Below, in pieces: positions 56,920-64,000 of a stretch of DNA of 64,000 bases (the stretch's first letter is position 1; every line of letters starts with the position of its first letter). The position numbers were made by a program, and so were the translations under genes. The notes under the pieces were generated by a model. That model was not told the DNA's origin, ran no database searches, and was given only the letters and a program-made list of their open reading frames with translations. The DNA is from Pusillimonas noertemannii (GTDB lineage Bacteria; Pseudomonadota; Gammaproteobacteria; Burkholderiales; Burkholderiaceae_B). The stretch spans positions 558,001 to 622,000 of the forward strand of contig NZ_QEKO01000001.1 of the NCBI RefSeq assembly GCF_003096595.1. The letters are read 5' to 3'.

Positions 56920-58308
56920 TTAATTGCCCGACAGGCTGGCCAGCTGGATCTGGTCGTCTTGCAGGGCGGCCAGCATGTCGATTTGCTGCTTGTAGCCGGC
57001 AAGCGCGGTATCGAAGGCCTTGCGATCGGCGCCTTCGAGGGTACGTGCGATGGGCAGGTCGACCGAGAGCGGGTCGACGTGCTTCTTGCCTATGCGGAAC
57101 TCGTAGTGCAGGTGCGGCCCGGTGGCCCAGCCCGTGGAGCCCACGTAGCCGATCAACTGCCCCTGCTCGACCTTGCTGCCTTTTTTAAGGCCCTTGGCAA
57201 AGCCGCGCTGGTGGGCGTAAAGGGTGGAGTACTGGCCGTGGTGCTGCAGGATGACGACGTTGCCGTAGCCGCGCTGGGTGCCGATGAAGGAAACCGTGCC
57301 GTCGGCGGTGGCGTGTATGGGCGTGCCCGCCGGGGCGGCGTAGTCGACACCCTTGTGATTGCGATAGGTGCCGTGGATGGGGTGCCTGCGGCCGCCGAAC
57401 GTGGAGCTGACCCGGGTGAATTTAAGGGCCGAGCGCAGGAAGGCGCCGCGCATGCTGCGGCCGTCGAAATCGTAGTAGCCGCCGCTGGAGTCGCTGGGCT
57501 TGAACCACACCGCATCGTAGCTTTTGTCGCGATTGATGAACTGCAGGGCCAGGATGCGGCCCGAGCCGACGTCGCGGCCCTGCGCATTGTGGGTTTCGTA
57601 CACGACGCGGAAGCGGTCACCCTTGCGCAGGTCGCGCATGAAATCAATTTTGCTGCTCAGGATCTCGGCCATTTGCAGCGTGATGGAATCGGGAATGTCG
57701 GCCTTGTCTGTTGCGCCGAACAGAGAGGATTCGATTTCGCCTTCGGCCACGCGCACGTGGGTGTGGGCCTGCTCGGACTGCTCGGAAGCCTGGAAACCGT
57801 CGTTGCCGTCGGGGCGCACTTCGAGCCATTCGCTGAGCGCGACCCCGTTCTGGCTGGACGAGGGCGTGTGGTAGTAGCGCAGCCAGACGAGCTGGCCGGC
57901 TTCGTCGAGCGCCGCCTGCACGGTGCGGCCCGGATACAGCTTGTAGATGGAGCGCGCCGACTTGTCGTGCGTAAGGAAGGAGAGCAGGCCGGGTTCATCG
58001 ACGTCGAGGCGCTGCAGCAGCGCCGACACGGTGTCGCCCGGCTTGATGCGGGTTTCGTCGATGAAGGGCGAGGAAAACGTGGCGGCCGCTTCGGGGAAGG
58101 GGGAGGGGAGCGCGAGGTTGCTGCTGGTTTCGGTGAAGGCGGGCAGGTCGACCTGGCTCGAGGGCTTGACAACGGCCAGTGCCGCTGCGGCCACGAAGAG
58201 GCCAAGTGCGATGGTGGCAAGGCCCCCGGTTACATAGTGATGACGGTTGGAGGGGCGGACAAGATTCTTGTCAGCCGAGGGAGTAGCGGGGTTCCCTTTT
58301 GTGGACAT
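56920..58308 (-). CDS. M23-family murein DD-endopeptidase (MepM-like)
   Basis: A 462-residue envelope protein. It has an N-terminal signal-anchor (GGLATIALGLFVAAAALAVV), LysM/OapA-like and Csd3-like middle regions (about 85-290), then the LytM domain at 300-415. Zinc ligands are in NHKGVDYAAPAG and TGPHLHYEFRIG. It cuts peptide cross-links to allow growth. It is divergent from tyrS and just upstream of anmK, so the two form a wall-turnover unit. Confidence 0.92.
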   Translation of the reverse strand: MSTKGNPATPSADKNLVRPSNRHHYVTGGLATIALGLFVAAAALAVVKPSSQVDLPAFTETSSNLALPSPFPEAAATFSSPFIDETRIKPGDTVSALLQRLDVDEPGLLSFLTHDKSARSIYKLYPGRTVQAALDEAGQLVWLRYYHTPSSSQNGVALSEWLEVRPDGNDGFQASEQSEQAHTHVRVAEGEIESSLFGATDKADIPDSITLQMAEILSSKIDFMRDLRKGDRFRVVYETHNAQGRDVGSGRILALQFINRDKSYDAVWFKPSDSSGGYYDFDGRSMRGAFLRSALKFTRVSSTFGGRRHPIHGTYRNHKGVDYAAPAGTPIHATADGTVSFIGTQRGYGNVVILQHHGQYSTLYAHQRGFAKGLKKGSKVEQGQLIGYVGSTGWATGPHLHYEFRIGKKHVDPLSVDLPIARTLEGADRKAFDTALAGYKQQIDMLAALQDDQIQLASLSGN

Positions 58309-58561
58309 AAAGCTGGAGCCTGGTCAGTCGTATTCGATAAATGGATTCGTCCGAAAAGTGCGCACGCGCCAGGGCGAGGGCGGCCCGATCGGGTTAGCCA
58401 GACCCAAACACTCTGATAATATTGTGTTGCGCCAAGCACTAAGAAAAAGCCCCTTTGTTGCGCAGAAGCTGCGAAGGGGCAATCGCATTAACGCGTTATG
58501 CTAGCGCATTCACTTCATTTTATCGAGTGTTTTTCGATTTTTATTTCATCTTCCATTTTTT

Positions 58562-59788
58562 ATGCCGTCCTCGCCACTGCCCATCACGCCCGAAGTCGAA
58601 GCTGATTTACGTATCGTCAAGCGAGGGTGCGACGAACTGCTGGTCGAATCCGAATTTGCCCAGAAGCTGGCGCGCAGCCATCAAAGCGGCCAGCCGCTGC
58701 GCATCAAGCTGGGGCTTGATCCCACGGCGCCCGACATTCATCTTGGGCACACGGTCGTGCTCAATAAAATGCGGCAGCTGCAAGACCTTGGCCATCAGGT
58801 GATCTTCCTCATAGGCGACTTCACCTCCATGATAGGCGACCCCAGCGGCCGCAACGCCACGCGCCCGCCGCTTACGGCCGAGCAGATCCAGGAAAACGCC
58901 AAGACCTACTATGCCCAGGCCAGCCTGGTACTCGACCCTTCCCGAACCGAGATCCGCTATAACTCCGAGTGGTGCGACCCGCTTGGTGCGCGGGGCATGA
59001 TCCAGCTGGCCTCGCGCTATACGGTGGCCCGCATGATGGAGCGAGAGGACTTCACCCGCCGCTTCAAGGGCGGCATACCCATCTCGGTGCATGAGTTCCT
59101 GTACCCGCTCATGCAGGGCTATGATTCCGTCGCCCTCAAGGCCGACCTCGAGCTGGGCGGCACCGACCAGAAGTTCAACCTGCTGGTGGGGCGCGAGCTG
59201 CAGAAAGAATACGGGCAAGAGCCCCAGTGCGTGCTGACCATGCCCTTGCTCGAGGGCACCGACGGCGTCGACAAGATGTCCAAGTCCAAGGGCAACTACA
59301 TCGGCATCACCGAAAGCCCCGATTCCATGTTCGGCAAGCTGATGTCCATCTCCGATACGCTGATGTGGCGTTACTTCGAGCTGCTGTCCTTCCGCTCCAT
59401 CGACGAAATCACCCAGCTCGAGCGACAGGCCCAAGAGGGCGCCAACCCGCGCGACATGAAGGTGATGCTGGCCCAGGAGATCGTCGCGCGGTTCCATTCC
59501 ACCCAGGCGGCCCACGAAGCGCTGGCCCAGTTCGAGGCGCGGTTCCGAGACGGCGCCATTCCCGACGACATGCCCGAAGTGCAGGCCGGCCCGGCGCCGC
59601 TGGGCATCCTGAAGGTGCTGCGCGAAGCGGGCCTGGCGGCCTCGGGCGCCGAGGCCCAGCGCAACGTCGAACAGGGCGGCGTGCGGGTGGACGGCACGCG
59701 CATCGAAGACAAATCGCTGCAATTGCCGGCCGGCACCTATGTGATACAAGTAGGCAAGCGCAAGTTTGCCCGGGTCACCCTCAGCTAA
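58562..59788 (+). CDS. tyrS: Tyrosyl-tRNA synthetase
   Basis: A 408-residue class I synthetase of the TyrS2/TyrZ type. The HIGH motif is HLGH in [23 protein letters not shown] is standard, and an S4-type RNA-binding domain lies at the C-terminus ([15 protein letters not shown]). It starts [13 protein letters not shown]. Confidence 0.97.
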   Translation: MPSSPLPITPEVEADLRIVKRGCDELLVESEFAQKLARSHQSGQPLRIKLGLDPTAPDIHLGHTVVLNKMRQLQDLGHQVIFLIGDFTSMIGDPSGRNATRPPLTAEQIQENAKTYYAQASLVLDPSRTEIRYNSEWCDPLGARGMIQLASRYTVARMMEREDFTRRFKGGIPISVHEFLYPLMQGYDSVALKADLELGGTDQKFNLLVGRELQKEYGQEPQCVLTMPLLEGTDGVDKMSKSKGNYIGITESPDSMFGKLMSISDTLMWRYFELLSFRSIDEITQLERQAQEGANPRDMKVMLAQEIVARFHSTQAAHEALAQFEARFRDGAIPDDMPEVQAGPAPLGILKVLREAGLAASGAEAQRNVEQGGVRVDGTRIEDKSLQLPAGTYVIQVGKRKFARVTLS

Positions 59789-59806
59789 AGGGGCAATGTC
59801 CCCTTT
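59787..59806 (+). terminator. Hairpin after tyrS
   Basis: AAAGGGG, 6 bases, CCCCTTT, overlapping the tyrS stop. It joins directly to the interspersed repeat copy C. Confidence 0.5.
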
Positions 59807-59820
59807 CGTGTCAACAGGCC
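59800..59820 (-). repeat. Short interspersed repeat, copy C
   Basis: On the minus strand, GGCCTGTTGACACGAAAGGGG, matching copies A and B through the first 13 bases and the G-run. It lies 13 bp before the start of the PEBP gene. Confidence 0.5.
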
Positions 59821-59833
59821 TCAAGGAGTACTC

Positions 59834-60472
59834 ATGAAGCTCACCAGCACATCTTTCGTCGATCAACTGTTCATGTCCGAGCGCAACGCTTTCGGCAAGG
59901 TAGACGGGCCGGCCCACGTTGCGCTGGCGGGCAATGCCAATCCGCATCTGGCCTGGTCCGAAACGCCCAAGGGCACGCAGTCGTTCGCCGTCATATGCCA
60001 CGACCCCGATGTTCCCAGCAAGCCCGACGACGTCAACCAAGAGGGCCGTGAAGTACCCGCCGACCTGCCCCGGGTCGACTTCTTCCACTGGGTGCTGATC
60101 GACATCGCGCCGGGTGTCGGCGAGATCGCCGAAGGCGCCTATTCGAACAGCATCACGCCGCGCGGCAAGGGCGGCCCCCTGGCGCCCAACGATACGCGCC
60201 AGGGCCTTAACGACTACACGGGCTGGTTCGCGGGCGACCGCGACATGAGCGGCGATTATTTCGGCTACGACGGGCCCTGCCCCCCCTGGAACGATTCCAT
60301 CGTCCACCGCTACATCTTCACGCTCTATGCGCTCGACATCGCCGAGCTGCCGGTCGAGGGCGCGTTCACCGGCGCCGACGTACTCAAGGCCATGCAGGGC
60401 CACATTCTTGCCCAATGCAGCATCACGGGCCTTTACACGCTCAATCCACGCCTGCTGCCCAGCGCCGATTAA
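59834..60472 (+). CDS. PEBP/RKIP family protein (YbhB/YbcL-like)
   Basis: A 212-residue protein of the phosphatidylethanolamine-binding fold. AVICHDPDVPSKPDD, DFFHWVLIDIAP and a CPPWNDSIVHRYIFTLYALD block are diagnostic of the ligand pocket. It is longer than E. coli YbhB, with an insertion around 110-135. Role unknown. CAAGGAG precedes the ATG. Confidence 0.92.
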   Translation: MKLTSTSFVDQLFMSERNAFGKVDGPAHVALAGNANPHLAWSETPKGTQSFAVICHDPDVPSKPDDVNQEGREVPADLPRVDFFHWVLIDIAPGVGEIAEGAYSNSITPRGKGGPLAPNDTRQGLNDYTGWFAGDRDMSGDYFGYDGPCPPWNDSIVHRYIFTLYALDIAELPVEGAFTGADVLKAMQGHILAQCSITGLYTLNPRLLPSAD

Positions 60473-60524
60473 GGGCGGGGCTCCTTGCCCGGCCGCGGTC
60501 CGAGGCTGCGAGCGGCCCGGATAC

Positions 60525-60559
60525 TCAAGCCAGCATGAACATCGCTCATGCTGGCTTGA
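60525..60559 (+). terminator. Long hairpin after the PEBP gene
   Basis: TCAAGCCAGCATGA, 7 bases, TCATGCTGGCTTGA (14-bp perfect stem), then ACGCTTTT. Confidence 0.65.
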
Positions 60560-60630
60560 ACGCTTTTGGCGCAGGCGCCCGCAAAGCGCAAAAATAAGCG
60601 CTTTTGGGCTTTCAACCCCGCTTTTCGCCG

Positions 60631-60666
60631 GGGAACGTCGCGCATTCGCGCTAAAATGGCGTTCCC
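60631..60666 (+). promoter_or_regulatory. Nested inverted repeats before glyA
   Basis: GGGAACG...CGTTCCC enclosing GCGC, ATTC, GCGC, 40 bp before the glyA start. An A/T patch (TAAAAT) in the loop may be the -10. A candidate operator or leader structure; no matching regulator is recognised. Confidence 0.4.
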
Positions 60667-60705
60667 GCCGAGCAGTATTTGCGCCATACCAATCTAGGAA
60701 GCCTC

Positions 60706-61950
60706 ATGTTTGACCGTTCCCGCACTCTTGACCAAGTCGACCCCGACCTGTGGGCCGCAATCCAGAAAGAAAACGTTCGTCAAGAGCAACACATCGAATT
60801 GATCGCCTCTGAAAACTACACTAGTCCTGCCGTCATGCAGGCTCAGGGCACGCAGCTTACCAACAAGTATGCAGAGGGCTATCCCGGCAAGCGCTACTAC
60901 GGCGGCTGCGAATATGTCGACGTGGTCGAGCAGCTGGCCATCGATCGCCTGAAACAACTGTTCGGCGCGGAAGCGGCCAATGTGCAGCCCAATTCGGGTT
61001 CGCAAGCCAACCAGGGCGTCTACATGGCGGTGCTCAAGCCGGGCGATACCGTGCTGGGCATGAGCCTGGCCGAAGGCGGCCACCTTACCCATGGCTCGTC
61101 GGTCAACGCCTCGGGCAAGCTGTACGACTTCAAGTCGTACGGTCTGAACGACAAAGAAGAAATCGACTATGGCCAGCTCGAAGAGCTGACCAAGCAGCAT
61201 CGTCCCAAGCTCATCGTAGGCGGCGCGTCGGCCTATGCGCTGCGCATCGATTTCGAGCGCATGGCCCGCATCGCCCACGACAACGACGCCCTGTTCATGG
61301 TCGACATCGCGCACTATGCCGGCCTGGTGGCCGGGGGCGCCTATCCCAATCCCGTGCCTCACGCCGATTTCGTCACCAGCACCACGCACAAGTCCCTGCG
61401 CGGCCCGCGCGGCGGCGTCATCATGATGAAGGCCGAGTACGAAAAAATCATCAATTCGGCCATTTTCCCCGGCATCCAGGGCGGCCCGCTCATGCATGTC
61501 ATCGCTGGCAAGGCCGTTGCGTTCCAAGAGGCCCTGCAGCCCGAGTTCAAGCAGTACGCGGCCCAGGTGGTCAAGAACGCCGACGTGCTGGCGCGCACGC
61601 TGGTCGAGCGCGGCCTGCGCATCGTGTCGGGCCGCACCGAAAGCCACGTCATGCTGGTCGACCTGCGCTCCAAGGGCATCACCGGCAAGGCCGCCGAAGA
61701 AGCGCTGGGCAAGGCGCACATCACGGTCAATAAAAACGCCATTCCCAACGACCCCGAAAAGCCCTTCGTCACCAGCGGCGTCCGCCTGGGCACGCCGGCC
61801 ATGACCACGCGCGGCTTCAAAGAGGGCGAGGCCGAGCTTACCGCCCACCTCATTGCCGACGTGCTCGACAACCCCGACAGCGAAACCGTCATTGCCGACG
61901 TGCGCGCCCGGGTCAACGAACTGACCTCGCGTCTGCCGGTCTATAGCTAG
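60706..61950 (+). CDS. glyA: Serine hydroxymethyltransferase
   Basis: A 414-residue PLP enzyme that converts serine and THF to glycine and methylene-THF. [31 protein letters not shown] and the PLP lysine K229 in [14 protein letters not shown] are clear. The ATG at 60706 ([10 protein letters not shown]) is chosen; an upstream frame has no support. It is near nrdR and ribD, the usual order in this group. Confidence 0.97.
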   Translation: MFDRSRTLDQVDPDLWAAIQKENVRQEQHIELIASENYTSPAVMQAQGTQLTNKYAEGYPGKRYYGGCEYVDVVEQLAIDRLKQLFGAEAANVQPNSGSQANQGVYMAVLKPGDTVLGMSLAEGGHLTHGSSVNASGKLYDFKSYGLNDKEEIDYGQLEELTKQHRPKLIVGGASAYALRIDFERMARIAHDNDALFMVDIAHYAGLVAGGAYPNPVPHADFVTSTTHKSLRGPRGGVIMMKAEYEKIINSAIFPGIQGGPLMHVIAGKAVAFQEALQPEFKQYAAQVVKNADVLARTLVERGLRIVSGRTESHVMLVDLRSKGITGKAAEEALGKAHITVNKNAIPNDPEKPFVTSGVRLGTPAMTTRGFKEGEAELTAHLIADVLDNPDSETVIADVRARVNELTSRLPVYS

Positions 61951-61982
61951 GGCCTGTTGACACTGGAGGGACAACCGCATGA
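61951..61982 (+). repeat. Short interspersed repeat, copy B
   Basis: GGCCTGTTGACACTGGAGGG...CCGCATGA directly after the glyA stop codon. It runs into the left arm of the following palindrome. Confidence 0.6.
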
Positions 61983-62080
61983 GCGCGCAAATAGCTGACC
62001 ATCAAGGCGCCAAGCGCAGTCGGGGTGGTTCCCCGGCGAGCATTGGCAACGCAGAGGGGCGGCTATTTGCGCGCTCATGC
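61977..62080. repeat. Long palindrome between glyA and nrdR
   Basis: Perfect 19-bp arms (GCATGAGCGCGCAAATAGC at 61977-61995 and its complement at 62062-62080) around a 66-base loop. The right arm ends 31 bp before the nrdR start, so it would form a large stem-loop in the nrdR leader or glyA 3' end. Confidence 0.85.
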
Positions 62081-62111
62081 CACCGCCCGGGTTCGCCGGG
62101 CACAGGTCGCC

Positions 62112-62585
62112 ATGAAATGTCCTTTCTGTAGCAGTTTCGATACCCAGGTCATCGACTCGCGGGTTTCCGAAGAGGGCGACACCATACGGCGTCGCAGGCG
62201 ATGCACCGCCTGCGATCGCCGCTTCACCACCTACGAGCGGGCCGAGCTGCTGATGCCCGCGGTGGTCAAGCGCAACGGCACGCGTGTCGAATACGACCCC
62301 GCCAAACTGCGCGGCAGCCTCAATCTCGCCTTGCGCAAGCGGCCGGTCGACACCGAAGAAGTCGATGCCGCCGTTGCGCGCATCGAAGAAAAGCTGCTTA
62401 CCAGCGGCCGGCGCGAAATCCCTTCCGGCAGCCTGGGCGAGTTGGTCATGGACGAGCTCAAGCATCTCGATCACGTGGCCTATGTGCGCTTCGCGTCGGT
62501 TTACAAAAGCTTCGAGAACATCGGCGAGTTCGTGCGGGCCATCGACGAGATCAAGGTGCCTTCCAAGCCCAAGGGCAATTCCTAG
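62112..62585 (+). CDS. nrdR: Transcriptional repressor NrdR
   Basis: A 157-residue regulator of ribonucleotide reductase genes. A zinc ribbon (C3, C6, C31, C34; [27 protein letters not shown]) is followed by an ATP-cone (about 49-139) that senses ATP/dATP. Its predicted boxes lie upstream of nrdA in this same window. ribD starts 10 bp after it. Confidence 0.97.
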   Translation: MKCPFCSSFDTQVIDSRVSEEGDTIRRRRRCTACDRRFTTYERAELLMPAVVKRNGTRVEYDPAKLRGSLNLALRKRPVDTEEVDAAVARIEEKLLTSGRREIPSGSLGELVMDELKHLDHVAYVRFASVYKSFENIGEFVRAIDEIKVPSKPKGNS

Positions 62586-62595
62586 GGCAGGCAGC

Positions 62596-63753
62596 ATGAA
62601 CCCGTCCCACTCGCCCTCTTGCGATTCAGACGAAGCCTGGATGCGGCGGGCCATCGCCCTTAGCCGGCAGTCGCTTTACATCACCACGCCCAACCCTCGT
62701 GTCGCCTGCCTTATCGTGCGGGACGGCCGCTTGCTGGCCTCGGGCGTTACCCAGAAGGCCGGGGGGTCGCACGCCGAGGTGATGGCATTGCGCCAGGCGC
62801 GCGAAAACGGCGTGTCGACGCAGGGCGCCACCTTCTACGTCACCCTCGAGCCGTGCAGTCATCACGGCCGCACTCCGCCTTGTGTCGATGCGCTGATCCA
62901 GGCGCAGCCGGCCCGCGTGGTGGTGGCCATGGCCGACCCCAATCCGCTCGTTTCCGGCCGCGGCCTGGCCAAGCTCAAGGCCGCGGGCATTGCAGTGGGC
63001 GGCCCGCTTTGCGCGGCCGAAGCGCTCGAGGTCAACCCCGGCTTCGTGGCGCGCATGACGCGCGGCACCCCCTGGGTATGGCTCAAGACAGCGGCTTCGC
63101 TCGATGGACGCACGGCGCTGGGCAACGGCGCATCGCAGTGGATCACAGGGCCGCAGGCCCGCGCCGACGGCCACCATTGGCGTGCGCGCAGCTGCGTCGT
63201 GCTGACCGGCGCCGGCACTGTGCTGGCCGATGATCCGCAGCTCAATGTGCGCGAGGTGGAAACCACCCGCCAGCCGATCAAGGCGGTCATCGATACCAGC
63301 CTGCAGGTGCCCGAGAGCGCACGCCTGTTCGACGGCTCGCCGGTCTGGGTCTTTACCGCCGGCGGCGATCCGGCCAAGGCGCGGCGTTTGGCCGACCGCA
63401 ATGTCCAGGTGGTGCGCATGCCGCTGGACAACGGCCGGGTGCACCTGCCCTCGGTGCTGCAATGGCTGGGGCAACACGACATCAACGAGGTGCATGTGGA
63501 AGCCGGTTCGGTGCTGAGCGGCGCGCTGCTTCAGGCCGGCTGCGTGGACGAGTTGCTGGTGTACCTGGCCCCCATGCTGCTTGGGGCGGGAAGGCCCATG
63601 GCCGAACTGCCCGTGCTGCACGATCTGGAGCAGGCCCTGCGCTTCGAATTTCACGACCAGGCCAGCCTGGGCGGCGACGTGCGCCTGCTGGCCAGGAAGG
63701 CGCCGGCATGGCGCAGCCTGCTCGATGCCATTTCCGCGGTGGCCGGCGCCTGA
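62596..63753 (+). CDS. ribD: Bifunctional riboflavin deaminase/reductase
   Basis: A 385-residue enzyme. The N-terminal cytidine-deaminase fold has the zinc site GSHAEVMAL and TLEPCSHHGRTPPCVDAL. The C-terminal reductase binds NADPH (VVLTGAGTVLADDPQLNVR, EVHVEAGSVLSGALLQAG). It performs two steps of riboflavin synthesis; the ribE gene follows. ATG at 62596. Confidence 0.96.
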   Translation: MNPSHSPSCDSDEAWMRRAIALSRQSLYITTPNPRVACLIVRDGRLLASGVTQKAGGSHAEVMALRQARENGVSTQGATFYVTLEPCSHHGRTPPCVDALIQAQPARVVVAMADPNPLVSGRGLAKLKAAGIAVGGPLCAAEALEVNPGFVARMTRGTPWVWLKTAASLDGRTALGNGASQWITGPQARADGHHWRARSCVVLTGAGTVLADDPQLNVREVETTRQPIKAVIDTSLQVPESARLFDGSPVWVFTAGGDPAKARRLADRNVQVVRMPLDNGRVHLPSVLQWLGQHDINEVHVEAGSVLSGALLQAGCVDELLVYLAPMLLGAGRPMAELPVLHDLEQALRFEFHDQASLGGDVRLLARKAPAWRSLLDAISAVAGA

Positions 63754-63868
63754 CCGGCCGGAGACCGGCCCCCCGGCCCCCCAGGCGCCAGGCGATTCGG
63801 GCGGCGCGCCCCCGGGTAAACTCATGCACCAGACACTCTGATCATCCCGCATTACAAGGAAGCAACCC

Positions 63869-64000
63869 ATGTTCACAGGCATAGTGGCCGCGATCGGCAC
63901 CATTACCAAGGTTAAGCCTCTGGGCCAGGGCGGCCGGCACGACGGACTGCGGCTTGTCGTCCACGCACCGGGCTTTCCCCTGGAATCGACCCGGCTGGGC
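63869..64000 (+). CDS. ribE: Riboflavin synthase, alpha subunit (5' end only)
   Basis: The first 44 residues are visible before the window ends, beginning MFTGIVAAIGTITKV, the family signature of the N-terminal lumazine-binding barrel. AAGGAAG precedes the ATG. The gap from ribD (115 bp) shows no FMN riboswitch. Confidence 0.92.
   Translation, partial: MFTGIVAAIGTITKVKPLGQGGRHDGLRLVVHAPGFPLESTRLG

Noticed and set aside
58607-60415. A 602-codon minus-strand frame across tyrS and the PEBP gene
   Set aside because: It spans two clear genes on the other strand and has no domain or ribosome binding site.
63754-63868. Possible FMN riboswitch before riboflavin synthase
   Set aside because: The gap is 115 bp and lacks the conserved RFN-element blocks such as the AGGGTTC...CCGACGG pattern.

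Overview
The window is a high-GC stretch of chromosome from a betaproteobacterium, most likely Alcaligenaceae (Bordetella, Achromobacter or Pusillimonas-like). This rests on gene content and order (accB-accC-prmA, hemL-thiE-thiD, rplU-rpmA-obgE-proB, a lysine/alanine-rich histone H1-like protein, and lptG/apaH next to mtgA/aroE) and on the protein sequences themselves. I see no transposase, phage gene, CRISPR array, rRNA or tRNA gene. Nearly all of the window is housekeeping, with one catabolic island.

Layout: 1-2.2 kb, a partial FMN-dependent 2-hydroxyacid dehydrogenase and a TauD-like dioxygenase, with a GntR-type palindrome upstream. 2.2-4.4 kb, an OmpA-like lipoprotein and a divergent pair of regulators (an XRE repressor and a winged-helix protein with a degenerate receiver). 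4.4-9.6 kb, proB, obgE, rpmA, rplU, argJ and a MarR regulator, all on the minus strand. 9.8-17.1 kb, a six-gene operon that looks like aerobic 2-aminobenzoate (anthranilate) degradation through CoA thioesters. It encodes a fused flavin monooxygenase/old-yellow-enzyme, an SDR dehydrogenase, a crotonase, an acyl-CoA dehydrogenase, an aryl-CoA ligase and a Rid-family protein. A sigma-70 promoter in front of it is overlapped by a perfect palindrome, and the divergent MarR gene is the likely regulator. 17.2-17.8 kb, a gene-free stretch with two copies, in opposite orientation, of a long palindromic element. The copies share an identical core but have different, still self-complementary stems.

17.8-31.5 kb: hemL, thiE, thiD, rubredoxin, yqgE, ruvX and a PlsC-like acyltransferase. 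These are followed on the minus strand by apaH, lptG, mtgA, aroE, a TonB-like protein, an RNase II-family enzyme, a YqiA-like hydrolase and mpl. 31.5-39.5 kb: a TlpA thioredoxin, aroQ, accBC, prmA, a zinc-ribbon DUF3426 protein, a PfkB kinase, a glycine-zipper lipoprotein, YggT and the histone-like protein. 39.6-43.9 kb: nrdA-nrdB, preceded by two NrdR boxes. The nrdR gene lies 18 kb away in the same window.

44-64 kb: a CopD-like membrane protein, a lipoprotein, gltX, an odd acyl-CoA-synthetase/GNAT protein that lacks most of its ATP-grasp domain, an esterase, darP/pmbA, rplM-rpsI, argC, a coiled-coil membrane protein, erpA, anmK, an M23 peptidase, tyrS, a PEBP protein, glyA, nrdR, ribD and the start of riboflavin synthase. 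A short interspersed repeat (consensus around CCTGTTRACAC) occurs five times, directly after stop codons or before start codons.
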